The position numbers and the translations under genes were made by a program. From Porphyromonadaceae bacterium UBA4702 (lineage in GTDB: Bacteria; Bacteroidota; Bacteroidia; Bacteroidales; Muribaculaceae), in the NCBI GenBank assembly GCA_002404675.1, contig DHKE01000044.1, forward strand, positions 32,539 to 45,409: DNA of 12,871 nucleotides. Reading direction: 5' to 3'. Under the pieces are notes generated by a model. It did no database searches, was not told the origin of the DNA, and worked only from the letters and a program-made list of their open reading frames with translations. Positions within the stretch are counted from its first letter, which is position 1; every line of letters begins with the position of its first letter. Below are positions 6,482-12,871 of the stretch, in pieces.

Positions 6482-7936
6482 CTACACCTCACGGCGCAGA
6501 CGCGCCACGGGTATCTTCATGCGGTCACGGTATTTCGCCACCGTGCGCCGCGAAATCTCATACCCCTTCTTCCCAATCTCCGCACGCAGCGCGTCGTCGC
6601 TCAACGGATGCCGCTTGTCCTCCGCGTCAACGAGCTGGCGCATGATGTCCTCGACAGCCTTGGCGGTGTACTCCTCGCCCCCGTCGCCCAGCGAGCCCCC
6701 GAAAAAGAACCGCAGCGGGTAGACACCCCACGGCAGCGACGCGTACTTCTCGGCCGTCACGCGTGAGATGACCGACTTGTCATAGCCCGTCATCTCCTCC
6801 AGGTCCTTGATGCCCATGGGGCGCAGCTTGTGCACATCCTCCGTCAGGAAATACTCGCGCTGCACCTTGACTATCGCAGTCATAACCGAGAACAGGGTGG
6901 TCTGGCGCAGCTTCAGCAGCTCGATGAACTCCTTCGCGCTGCGGTAGCGGTCAGCGATGAATTTGGAGTCGGAAGCCTCCTTGCGCTTGCGGGCGTTCTC
7001 GTTCATCATGCGCACCGCGCTGACGAAGCTCTCCGAAATCTGAAGGTCAGGGATGCTGTTGTTGAGCGACACCGTTATCTCGCCATCTTCAACATCGATG
7101 TCAAAATCAGGTATTACCGGCGCGGCCGTCGAGCCGACCTCGCCACCCAGTCCCGCGCCAGGGCGCGGGTTGAGCGTCTGTATCAGCTCCAGCGCAGCCG
7201 TCACACGCTCCAGCGGCAGGTGCAGCTGCGTCACTATGCGGTTCGGCCGTTTCTTGGTGAAAGCGTCGTATGCCCGGTCAAGTATACGGACAGCGTCGTC
7301 GCGCACTTCCGTTGCCGGCAGGTGGCGAAGCTGGATGAGCAGGCACTCACGCAAGTCGCTCGCCCCGATGCCGTAAGGCTCGAGTTCCTGCACCTGACGC
7401 ACAGCCTCCGCCACAGTCTGCGGCGACACCTGCACCCCATAGTTGATAGCCATGTCGTCGGCGATGCCAGCTTGCGACCGCTGCAGATAACCGTTGCTGT
7501 CCAGATTGCCTATTATGTAACGCGCCGTCTGCGCCACCTCCTGCGGCAGCTTGCGCTGTCCCAGCGCGGTGAGCAGAATGTCATAGAGCGACTCCGAAGT
7601 GTCCGCCGGGAGCGGCATCTCGCGATAGTCGTCACGCGAGCGGTTGCGGGCATGGCGCAGGTACAGGGGCACATCGTCCGGGTCGGCATAGTCCTTGCGC
7701 TGCATTTCCTCGTCCGACTCGCTGAACTTTCCCCCGTCGTCCGTCGCCGTCTGCTCATGGCTCGCGTCGTCACGCGCCTCAAGCGCGGGATTCTCGATAA
7801 GCTCGCGCTGCACGGCATCGTCCAGCTCCGGGGCGGTAAGCTCAATCATACGCGCCAGGCGCATCTGCATCTGCACCTGCGCCATCCTCTGTCCAAGGGT
7901 CTGCTCAAGGCCAGACCGTGCCGTCTTTGCCGCCAT
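6482..7936 (-). CDS. rpoN: RNA polymerase sigma-54 factor
   Basis: Alternative sigma factor that directs RNA polymerase to -24/-12 (GG...GC) promoters and needs an AAA+ enhancer-binding protein. The 484-aa protein has all regions: the Gln/Leu-rich activator-interaction region I (GLEQTLGQRMAQVQMQMRLA, 9-28, through about 53), an acidic region II (57-115), the core-binding domain (about 115-310), the helix-turn-helix (MTGYDKSVISRV, 382-393, leading to FFGGSL) and the RpoN box at 462-471. The box reads SRRTVAKYRD, with Ser where Ala is usual. No enhancer-binding protein or clear -24/-12 promoter was found in the window, so target genes lie elsewhere. It diverges from the TPR gene and converges on recO across the REP-like repeat. 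Confidence 0.97.
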   Translation of the reverse strand: MAAKTARSGLEQTLGQRMAQVQMQMRLARMIELTAPELDDAVQRELIENPALEARDDASHEQTATDDGGKFSESDEEMQRKDYADPDDVPLYLRHARNRSRDDYREMPLPADTSESLYDILLTALGQRKLPQEVAQTARYIIGNLDSNGYLQRSQAGIADDMAINYGVQVSPQTVAEAVRQVQELEPYGIGASDLRECLLIQLRHLPATEVRDDAVRILDRAYDAFTKKRPNRIVTQLHLPLERVTAALELIQTLNPRPGAGLGGEVGSTAAPVIPDFDIDVEDGEITVSLNNSIPDLQISESFVSAVRMMNENARKRKEASDSKFIADRYRSAKEFIELLKLRQTTLFSVMTAIVKVQREYFLTEDVHKLRPMGIKDLEEMTGYDKSVISRVTAEKYASLPWGVYPLRFFFGGSLGDGGEEYTAKAVEDIMRQLVDAEDKRHPLSDDALRAEIGKKGYEISRRTVAKYRDRMKIPVARLRREV

Positions 7937-7954
7937 ATTACGCTGTTTTGGGTG

Positions 7955-7987
7955 CGAAGATACAACAAATTTGCCACGCAGTGCAAA
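7955..7987 (-). promoter_or_regulatory. Predicted rpoN promoter
   Basis: On the minus strand TTTG (7987-7984, inside TTTTTG), a 21-base spacer and TATCTTCG (7962-7955) approach the Bacteroidales pattern TTTG-N19-21-TAnnTTTG with one mismatch in the -7 box. The -7 box ends 18 bases before the rpoN ATG, giving a very short leader. Confidence 0.5.
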
Positions 7988-8001
7988 AATATGCCCCGAA
8001 A

Positions 8002-8033
8002 TTTTTCCGCGTCAGAAAAAAATTGTACTTTTG
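8002..8033 (+). promoter_or_regulatory. Predicted promoter of the TPR membrane protein
   Basis: TACTTTTG (8026-8033) fits TAnnTTTG exactly. The T-run at 8002-8006, about 20 bases upstream, is a weak -33 match. Transcription would begin near 8040, which leaves about 34 bases before the ATG at 8074. Confidence 0.6.
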
Positions 8034-8073
8034 CACGTCATAAAACGTGTACCACACAAAACCATACACAGAA

Positions 8074-8754
8074 ATGTCAGATAAGAAACATCACGAAGAA
8101 GGCAACGCCATAGACCACCTCGACGCGGACCTCAAAGGCGCGAGCGAGAAGATTGTCGCCAACAAGAAGCCCCTCGCAATAGTTCTGGGCATCATAGTGA
8201 TAGCAGCACTCGCCGTTGCCGGATATTTCTATTTGCTCCGCAACCCGCAGAATGAAAAGGCCTTTGACGCTTACGGCAAGGTGGAGGTAAACAACCCAGC
8301 CGCCAGCGACACGATACTCGCCAACGAATACAAGAAGGTTGCCGACCAGTACGACGGCACTGACGCAGCGAACCTCGCAGCAGTCGAAGCCGCAGAACAC
8401 TTCTACGAAATCGGCAAATACCAGGAAGCGCTCAACTACCTCAACAAGTTCAGCACCAGCAACGAGGTCCTAAGCGCCACCACCACAATAATGAAAGGCG
8501 ACTGCTATGTCAACCTCAAGAAATATGACGAGGCAATCAGCCAGTTCCAGAAAGCAGCCGCAGACGCTGCCGACAACGACCAGATAGTGCCGCTCGCGCT
8601 CATCAAATGCGCAACAGTGTACGACGCGCAGAAGAAATACGACAAGGCTCTCGAGATATACGAGCAGCTCTACCAGCGCAACCCGAAATACGCGTTCAAC
8701 GGCATGACAATGGAGGCATACATCGAGCGCGAGAAAGCCCGCCTCGGCAAATAA
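8074..8754 (+). CDS. Membrane-anchored tetratricopeptide repeat protein
   Basis: A 226-aa bitopic protein. A polar N-terminus (1-33, rich in Lys, His and Asp) leads to a single membrane helix (about 34-55, PLAIVLGIIVIAALAVAGYF), followed by a TPR solenoid with repeats near 103-131 (AEHFYEIGKYQEALNYLNKF), 136-169 (KGDCYVNLKKYDEAISQFQKA) and 174-205 (KCATVYDAQKKYDKALEIYEQLY). The architecture resembles YfgM-type TPR proteins and a TPR protein widely conserved in Bacteroidales; the TPR part should face the periplasm and bind other proteins. I chose ATG 8074 over the in-frame GTG at 8047, which is too close to the predicted transcription start. The gene ends at a strong terminator, so it appears to be monocistronic. 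The specific partner is unknown. Confidence 0.88.
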   Translation: MSDKKHHEEGNAIDHLDADLKGASEKIVANKKPLAIVLGIIVIAALAVAGYFYLLRNPQNEKAFDAYGKVEVNNPAASDTILANEYKKVADQYDGTDAANLAAVEAAEHFYEIGKYQEALNYLNKFSTSNEVLSATTTIMKGDCYVNLKKYDEAISQFQKAAADAADNDQIVPLALIKCATVYDAQKKYDKALEIYEQLYQRNPKYAFNGMTMEAYIEREKARLGK

Positions 8755-8826
8755 ACCCCTCTGGCACAACATCAACACCGAATAATAGACTCACAAAAAT
8801 AATAAAACACTTTTTGCGTATTTATT

Positions 8827-8863
8827 AAAAAGGCGGCTGGCTCTCGAGCTGACCGCCTTTTTC
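8827..8863 (+). terminator. Intrinsic terminator after the TPR gene
   Basis: A 10-bp perfect stem (AAAAAGGCGG 8827-8836 with CCGCCTTTTT 8853-8862) encloses a smaller inner stem (GCTC 8840-8843 with GAGC 8846-8849). The right arm continues into a pyrimidine run (TTTTTCTTTT). The A-tract on the left arm makes it potentially bidirectional, but no minus-strand gene ends here. It isolates crcB from the TPR gene. Confidence 0.88.
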
Positions 8864-8957
8864 TTTTACCGCCGTTCCTTGCAGTCCCACTGTAATGCAT
8901 CGTTTCACCCCTGGGAAGGTGCACGGGAGCGAACACTGGCTCAACTCAACAATAGAT

Positions 8958-9371
8958 ATGTCAACACTGATGAAATACCTCACAGTATGGCTCTTCGGAG
9001 GTCTCGGCGCGATATGCCGCTACGGCATAGTCCGCCTGTTTGACGCTCACGGCTGGTCTACAGGCGCATTCGCCGCCATGCCAACGCTCGCTACCAACCT
9101 CGTTGCCTGCTTCGCGATAGGCGTCATAGCCGGCTGGCTCAACTCCTCGCCATGGAGCGACGACACACGCAACGCCTTCGCACTCGCCTCGATGACCGGC
9201 TTCTGCGGCGGCTTCTCCACATTCTCCACCTTCACCCTCGACGCGGTGCGTTATTTCGAGCAGGGACGCTTCAACGCATGGGTGCTGATAGGCATTGCCA
9301 CGGTCGTCGGTTGTCTGCTGGCTTGCGCCGCCGGCTACTGGCTCGCCCTGCGCTTCCGCCCCTCCCACTGA
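8958..9371 (+). CDS. crcB: Fluoride ion channel Fluc/CrcB
   Basis: Small four-helix inner-membrane channel that forms an antiparallel dimer and lets toxic fluoride leave the cell. From the ATG at 8958 it is 137 aa. Family motifs are all present: GGLGAICRYGIV (14-25, with the conserved Arg21), TLATN (43-47, with the conserved TM2 Asn) and GFCGGFSTFSTF (81-92), which contains the Phe-box residues and the central sodium-site region. ATG 8970 (MKYLTVWLFGG) would give the N-terminus most common in the family; ATG 8895 would add an unlikely polar leader. Its leader (8864-8957) does not show the conserved GGnGAUG...AACCGCC...GCUGAUG core of the fluoride riboswitch, and I found no clear -7 box. It converges on the 422-aa gene. 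Confidence 0.95.
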   Translation: MSTLMKYLTVWLFGGLGAICRYGIVRLFDAHGWSTGAFAAMPTLATNLVACFAIGVIAGWLNSSPWSDDTRNAFALASMTGFCGGFSTFSTFTLDAVRYFEQGRFNAWVLIGIATVVGCLLACAAGYWLALRFRPSH

Positions 9372-9388
9372 CAGTATCCGAGACCCCG

Positions 9389-9425
9389 GGAGTTCTCAGA
9401 GCACTCCGAGTACTCAGAGAACTCC
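9389..9425. repeat. 9-nt tandem repeat (GAGnnCTCn x4) forming a hairpin
   Basis: Four contiguous 9-mers from 9390 to 9425 follow GAGnnCTCn, with the variable pair TT, CA, TA and AA in order and the last base alternating A, C, A, C; this is also an 18-base tandem pair with two differences. The whole folds on itself: GGAGTTCTC (9389-9397) pairs perfectly with GAGAACTCC (9417-9425), with further inner pairs and two mismatches. It lies between convergent crcB and the 422-aa gene. There is no T-tract on either side, so it is not a standard intrinsic terminator, though it may still block read-through. Confidence 0.7.
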
Positions 9426-9446
9426 GTGGATTGAGAGACAATAGCG

Positions 9447-10715
9447 TCACACCTTGCCGAGGCGGCGTAGGTATTCCAACTCGCCGAGGGCGAAATCGCG
9501 GTCTTCAGATGAGTCTTTCATCTGCTCGAGCAGTTCACGTGCCTTGTCCCACATTTCATACTCGATGTACAAGTATGCCAGACGGCGGTACAGGAAATGA
9601 CTGAAAAGCTCGCCTTCGGGCATGTCCTTCCATTTGCTCTCATTCCAATGGCGTATGTACTGCGAGACAATGCTCACGGCGCGAGGGTCGTTGCTGTTGA
9701 CCAGCGCGTTGATATACTCCATGGCGTGGTGTACATCTGCAGAATATTCCTGTATCAGCCCAAGGTAGTAGGCGGCACGGTCAAACTGCTCCAATTCGTT
9801 GCAGCAGTAGCCGATGTTGTAGCAGGTCTCCACAAACGCCTCATGCAGCTGCGGGTTGTTATCCTTGACAACCGCAGTCTTGAGCTTGTCGTAGGCCTTC
9901 GTCAGGCTAAGGAGCGCGTCGGCAAAGCGTTTCTGGCTTACGAGCCAGCGTCCGTAGCCCACCTCATAACCAAGCCCTTTCGAGCCGGTCACCCCTTCGA
10001 GCACTGCCTGTTCCTCATTCGTAAGGCTTCTGCCAGCATTAATGCCGTTGTCAAGCGACTGCATCACGCGGTCATACCCCTCGAGGCGTTTCTCTGGCGG
10101 AATACGGTCGTATGCGAGGATGAAGCTGGTGGTGAACGGTGCATTGCGGGAGCGCGAGGTGCGGAAGTCATCGGGGCTGTTGAAGTTGGGAATCATCACC
10201 GACACCCGCATATACACACTCTCACCAGCAAACGGGCCGAGGCCTCGCAGGTACATGATGATAGAGTTGTCAGTACCCAGTGCCGACTTGTCATTGCGGT
10301 CATTGTTTTGTCCGCAGGCAGCGTATGAAGGGCGGAAAGCTATGATTAGGACAGTATTCTGACCAAATCGAACTTGGCGTTCACCCTCTGGCGCGTATGT
10401 CAGTATCGTGTCAAACAGCTTGTACGCCAGCACATCTGACGGGTTCACGACAGTCTCGGTTTTGCACTCCGTATCAAAGCCGCCACGGCTGACAATGGTC
10501 ATAGCCCCGATGTCGGCAGGGTTTATGTTGAGGATTTCCTTGAGTATATACCCGAGGTTGACTTGGTCGTACTGCGAGGCGCGTTTCACTGCGGGCTGCT
10601 GGTGACGGAACTTGGCCTCGTTCATCAGGAAAGACTTCCACAGCGGATCTGGAGCAGAACTGCTTTGTGACTGCCCAGGCTGGTTGTTGCCTTTGGAGAA
10701 TAGTCGGTTGAACAT
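9447..10715 (-). CDS. Unrecognised cytosolic protein with C-terminal TPR-like repeats
   Basis: I do not recognise this 422-aa protein. There is no signal peptide or membrane helix. Residues 1-45 are polar and low in complexity (Asn, Gln, Ser, Pro). Residues about 50-205 look like a mixed alpha/beta domain with strand-like stretches (IGAMTIVSRGG, TVLIIAFRPS, SVYMRVSVMIP, FTTSFILAYDRI). A short linker (208-245) leads to helical repeats of TPR style: 248-282 (GYEVGYGRWLVSQKRFADAL), 293-325 (CYNIGYCCNELEQFDRAAYYLGLI) and 373-400 (LYRRLAYLYIEYEMWDKARELLEQM). The last section suggests a protein-binding scaffold. By eye the gene is less GC-rich than its neighbours, which would fit a lineage-specific or acquired gene. 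It is the only gene of its unit, with a 138-base gap upstream. No function is assigned. Confidence 0.8.
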   Translation of the reverse strand: MFNRLFSKGNNQPGQSQSSSAPDPLWKSFLMNEAKFRHQQPAVKRASQYDQVNLGYILKEILNINPADIGAMTIVSRGGFDTECKTETVVNPSDVLAYKLFDTILTYAPEGERQVRFGQNTVLIIAFRPSYAACGQNNDRNDKSALGTDNSIIMYLRGLGPFAGESVYMRVSVMIPNFNSPDDFRTSRSRNAPFTTSFILAYDRIPPEKRLEGYDRVMQSLDNGINAGRSLTNEEQAVLEGVTGSKGLGYEVGYGRWLVSQKRFADALLSLTKAYDKLKTAVVKDNNPQLHEAFVETCYNIGYCCNELEQFDRAAYYLGLIQEYSADVHHAMEYINALVNSNDPRAVSIVSQYIRHWNESKWKDMPEGELFSHFLYRRLAYLYIEYEMWDKARELLEQMKDSSEDRDFALGELEYLRRLGKV

Positions 10716-10718
10716 GCT

Positions 10719-10770
10719 TGTTTGGTGTTGATGTTTGGTGTATGTTTGCCTTGCCGGCGAGCCGGCAGGG
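10719..10770 (-). promoter_or_regulatory. Structured leader of the 422-aa gene: GC hairpin plus short direct repeats
   Basis: Read on the minus strand, the leader contains a GC-rich palindrome (TGCCGGC and GCCGGCA around a 2-base centre, 10752-10767, extended by a wobble and two more pairs to 10749-10770), then two exact copies of ACACCAAACA (10741-10732 and 10728-10719, 13 bases apart) and a partial CAAACA (10748-10743). The repeats end just before the start codon at 10715. This may be a translation-control leader or an old REP-like insertion; nothing in the sequence decides. Confidence 0.4.
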
Positions 10771-10781
10771 GTTTGTCAGCG

Positions 10782-10808
10782 CGAATTTACATAAAATATC
10801 TCATTCAA
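10782..10808 (-). promoter_or_regulatory. Possible promoter of the 422-aa gene
   Basis: On the minus strand TAAATTCG (10789-10782) is one base from TAnnTTTG, and a TTG lies 16 bases upstream (10808-10806), shorter than the usual 19-21. The region is AT-rich. It would place the hairpin and the direct repeats in the transcribed leader. Confidence 0.3.
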
Positions 10809-10853
10809 CATGGCATTTCAGCCCGAAAAGCGACAAAACCGAGACCACTGTCA

Positions 10854-11489
10854 TCAGGCGCGGGTGTGCCGCCATGGGAGCGGCAATGCCGCCCACGTTT
10901 TGACGGCAAAGGCGCGGAGAGCGTCCCGGCGGAGGAACAGCGTCGAGGTGCCGTAGGCTATCGCGCTGCCTATCAGCCCGCCCACTATCACGTCGCCGGG
11001 GTAATGCACGCCGAGGTATATGCGCGTGTATGCGATGAGCGCAGCCCATACGAGTATCGCCGCCATGGCGTAGCCGCGCCAGCGCATGGTGCGTATCAGG
11101 TAGACAGCAAGCGCGAAGCTGTTTGCAGCGTGGCACGAGGGGAAGCCGTTGCGTCCGCCCCGGTATTCGTTGACAATGTGAATCCAGCGGCTGAGCGGGT
11201 TGTCGAGGCACGCCGGGCGCAGCCGCCCTATCATAGGACGCAACAAGTTGTTGCACAGCTTGTCGGCAAGCAGTATGGTCAGCGCTATAAGCAACAGGCT
11301 GAACAATGCCTTGCGCCAGCCGAAGCGGCGCACTATCAGCACGAAGAGGAATATGTAGAACGGCGCCCACGTGAACCGTCCGGAGAGGGTGTACATCAGC
11401 TGATCGAGGGAGGTGTGGTTGAAAGAGTTGAGAAACAGCATCGCCTCGCCGTCGGCGTGGTTCAGTAGTTCGATTAGGGGAACAGCCAT
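10854..11489 (-). CDS. PAP2-family membrane phosphatase
   Basis: A 211-aa multi-pass type 2 phosphatidic acid phosphatase. All three motifs of the vanadium-haloperoxidase-like site are visible: KxxxxxxRP at 77-85, PSCH at 117-120 (Cys replaces the usual Gly; His120 is the acid/base residue) and TRIYLGVHYPGD at 155-166 (Arg156, catalytic His162, Asp166). Five to six hydrophobic segments flank them. In Bacteroidota such proteins include undecaprenyl-pyrophosphate phosphatases and lipid A phosphatases (LpxE/LpxF type), and sequence alone does not decide between them. I prefer ATG 11489 (MAVPLIELLN) over in-frame ATGs at 11501 and 11528: 11528 lies upstream of the predicted -7 box (11521-11514), and 11501 would leave almost no leader. 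The gene is preceded by its own promoter after the metG terminator. Confidence 0.9.
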   Translation of the reverse strand: MAVPLIELLNHADGEAMLFLNSFNHTSLDQLMYTLSGRFTWAPFYIFLFVLIVRRFGWRKALFSLLLIALTILLADKLCNNLLRPMIGRLRPACLDNPLSRWIHIVNEYRGGRNGFPSCHAANSFALAVYLIRTMRWRGYAMAAILVWAALIAYTRIYLGVHYPGDVIVGGLIGSAIAYGTSTLFLRRDALRAFAVKTWAALPLPWRHTRA

Positions 11490-11513
11490 ATTTGCTTGCA
11501 TATTTATCGGCGA

Positions 11514-11546
11514 CAAATATACAAACAAATACGACTAATGGGACAA
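11514..11546 (-). promoter_or_regulatory. Predicted promoter of the PAP2 phosphatase gene
   Basis: On the minus strand TATATTTG (11521-11514) matches TAnnTTTG exactly. A TTG (11546-11544) lies 22 bases upstream, slightly longer than the ideal spacing. The start codon at 11489 is 25 bases downstream of the -7 box. Confidence 0.55.
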
Positions 11547-11557
11547 TTATATGCGTT

Positions 11558-11590
11558 AAAAATGCGCAACCGCAGCCGACGCGGCGTTGC
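11558..11590 (-). terminator. Probable intrinsic terminator of metG
   Basis: On the minus strand, 7 bases after the metG stop, GCAAC (11590-11586) and CGC (11583-11581, after a 2-base bulge) pair with GCGGTTGC (11573-11566) across a 7-base loop. This is followed by GC and then ATTTTT (11563-11558). It separates metG from the phosphatase promoter immediately downstream. Confidence 0.6.
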
Positions 11591-11596
11591 AACAGG

Positions 11597-12871
11597 TCAA
11601 CCTACGCAGCTGCCTGGGGCAACCGGGCCTGTCGGACCGATGACGATGAGACGGCCATCTGGCGCGGCGGCGGAGAGGATCATGCCCTCGGAGAGGATGC
11701 CTTTCAGCTTGCGCGGCTCGAAGTTGGCGATGAAGCATACCTGCTTGCCTATCAGGTCTTCGGGCTGGTAATGCTTGGCAATGCCGCTGACGATGGTGCG
11801 GCGCTGCATGCCGTCGTCTATGAGGAAACGCAGCAGCTTGTCGGCCTTCTTGACCTTCTCGCACTCGAGGACAGTGCCTACGCGGATGTCTACCTGCTCG
11901 AATGTCTCGAAAGGCACGTTCTGTTTGACCGGCTCAGGCTTCCATGAGCGCAGGAGGTTCTGACGCTTTGCCTCGGCGAGCTTGGCGAGCTGCGCCTCAA
12001 CCACTTCGTCACCGATCTTCTCGAAGAGCAGCTCGGGCTTGTCGAGCATCGTGCCCTCGGCAATGAGGTCGTCGCGCCCGGTCATATCCCAAGAGGGCTT
12101 GCCCATGCGCAGCTGCGCGGTGAGCTTCTCCGCCATGAAGGGGAGGAACGGCTCGAAGGCGACTGCAATGTTGGCGCATACCTGCACAGCGGCGTTGAGT
12201 ATCGTCGCAGTGCGCTCCGGGTCAGCCTTGATGAGTTTCCACGGCTCTGCGTCGGCAAGGTACTTGTTGCCGGCACGCGCTATCTCCATAGCGTCCTTGA
12301 GAGCCTCGCGGAACTTGAAGTGGTCAACGTTGTCGCTCTCGCGGCTCACGGCAGCGCGGATGGTGTCAAACAGGTCACGCTCCATCTGTCCGTACTCTCC
12401 GCGAGGAGGCACTGCACCGCCGTAGTATTTGTGTATCAGCACCATGGCGCGGTTGACGAAGTTGCCGAGTATGGCAACCAGCTCCGAATTGTTGCGCGTC
12501 TGGAAGTCTGCCCAGGTGAAGTTGTTGTCCTTCGTTTCCGGGGCGTTGGCAGTCAGCACATAGCGCAGCACGTCCTGCTTGCCAGGGAGTTCGCGCAGGT
12601 ACTCGTGCAGCCATACCGCCCAGTTGCGCGAGGTGGAAATCTTGTCGTCCTCGAGGTTGAGGAACTCGTTGGCGGGGACGTTGTCCGGGAGGTTGAACGA
12701 GCCGTCAGCCATGAGCATGGCGGGGAAGATGATGCAGTGGAAGACGATGTTGTCCTTGCCGATGAAGTGGAGCATCCGCGTTTCGGGGTCTTTCCACCAC
12801 TTCTCCCAGTCGTCAGGACAGAGGTCTATGGTGTTTGATATATAGCCGATAGGCGCGTCAAACCACACGTA
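11597..12871 (-). CDS. metG: Methionine-tRNA ligase, C-terminal 424 residues (5' end beyond window)
   Basis: Class I aminoacyl-tRNA synthetase that charges tRNA(Met). The fragment opens at [12 protein letters not shown], in the second half of the catalytic domain, and runs into the right edge in frame, so the N-terminal HIGH region is not in view. The KMSKS-type loop reads KISTSRN (fragment residues 77-83), as in the eukaryote/archaea-like MetRS group that Bacteroidota share. The anticodon-binding helical domain follows (about 110-290). After a linker comes a C-terminal EMAPII/Trbp111-type tRNA-binding OB domain (about 315-424: [47 protein letters not shown]), which drives dimerisation and tRNA affinity. 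The stop is at 11597-11599 and a terminator follows at once. Confidence 0.97.
   Translation of the reverse strand, partial: YVWFDAPIGYISNTIDLCPDDWEKWWKDPETRMLHFIGKDNIVFHCIIFPAMLMADGSFNLPDNVPANEFLNLEDDKISTSRNWAVWLHEYLRELPGKQDVLRYVLTANAPETKDNNFTWADFQTRNNSELVAILGNFVNRAMVLIHKYYGGAVPPRGEYGQMERDLFDTIRAAVSRESDNVDHFKFREALKDAMEIARAGNKYLADAEPWKLIKADPERTATILNAAVQVCANIAVAFEPFLPFMAEKLTAQLRMGKPSWDMTGRDDLIAEGTMLDKPELLFEKIGDEVVEAQLAKLAEAKRQNLLRSWKPEPVKQNVPFETFEQVDIRVGTVLECEKVKKADKLLRFLIDDGMQRRTIVSGIAKHYQPEDLIGKQVCFIANFEPRKLKGILSEGMILSAAAPDGRLIVIGPTGPVAPGSCVG

Noticed and set aside
8047..8073. GTG start that would extend the TPR protein by nine residues.
   Set aside because: It is about 7 bases from the predicted transcription start, and the ATG at 8074 gives the N-terminus expected before a membrane anchor.
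6830..8113. Long plus-strand open frame (427 codons) antisense to rpoN.
   Set aside because: rpoN is certain from its motifs. The antisense translation is rich in His, Arg and Leu, shows no domain, and runs through the divergent promoter region.
8879..8945. Possible fluoride riboswitch upstream of crcB.
   Set aside because: The conserved core segments (GGnGAUG, AACCGCC, GCUGAUG) are not found in order on the plus strand.
8895..8957. Upstream ATG of crcB adding 21 polar residues.
   Set aside because: Fluc proteins begin directly with the first membrane helix, and the extension has no family resemblance.
9152..9604. Plus-strand frame across the 9-nt repeat giving a series of LRxLR motifs, which looked like a repeat protein.
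   Set aside because: The Leu-Arg periodicity is only the translation of the non-coding 9-base repeat. The frame overlaps crcB out of frame and runs antisense into the next gene.
10749..10770. GC-rich palindrome upstream of the 422-aa gene as another copy of the REP-like family at 6352-6444.
   Set aside because: Its arms (TGCCGGC/GCCGGCA) differ from the ACACGGC/GCCGTGT arms, it is single, and it lacks a GTAG or GTGG head.
11123..11138. TGGCACG-like sequence, considered as a sigma-54 -24/-12 promoter.
   Set aside because: The required TTGC is missing at the right spacing, and the site lies inside the phosphatase gene around the codons of its PSCH motif.

Overview
The window looks like the chromosome of a Bacteroidota, order Bacteroidales, most likely a Muribaculaceae-type gut organism. 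The reasons are the GC-rich coding sequence with AT-rich intergenic gaps, promoters of the Bacteroidales type (-7 motif TAnnTTTG), no clear Shine-Dalgarno sites, a lipoprotein whose mature end (C-I-S-D-D) fits the Bacteroidota surface-export signal, and a methionyl-tRNA synthetase with KISTSRN in place of KMSKS. The family placement is inference from style and not from any search.

Layout. 1-2687 is a minus-strand run: a POT-family peptide/proton symporter (cut by the left edge), SufE (sulfur acceptor for Fe-S assembly) and LpxB (lipid A disaccharide synthase). 2743-6336 is a plus-strand operon of three tightly packed genes: a beta-helix surface lipoprotein, a secreted C1B papain-fold peptidase (stop/start overlap ATGA) and RecO. 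6337-6481, between convergent recO and rpoN, holds an inverted pair of REP-like palindromes. rpoN (sigma-54, minus) and a membrane-anchored TPR protein (plus) diverge from a shared promoter region at 7937-8073. The TPR gene ends at a strong intrinsic terminator, followed by crcB, a Fluc fluoride channel. 9372-9446, between convergent crcB and the next gene, contains a 9-nt-period repeat that folds into a hairpin. The right third is all minus strand: an unrecognised TPR-like protein of 422 aa, a PAP2 membrane phosphatase, and the C-terminal part of MetG (cut by the right edge).

How it fits together. Most genes are housekeeping or envelope genes. LpxB and possibly the PAP2 phosphatase act on the lipid A or lipid-carrier side of the envelope. 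The lipoprotein, secreted peptidase and POT transporter could together serve protein or peptide use, but only the lipoprotein and peptidase are physically coupled. I see no prophage, integrase, transposase, CRISPR array, toxin-antitoxin pair, rRNA or tRNA. The least explained parts are the two non-coding repeat structures, the 422-aa protein with its structured leader, and the lipoprotein-peptidase pair. No stretch over 300 bases lacks a gene.
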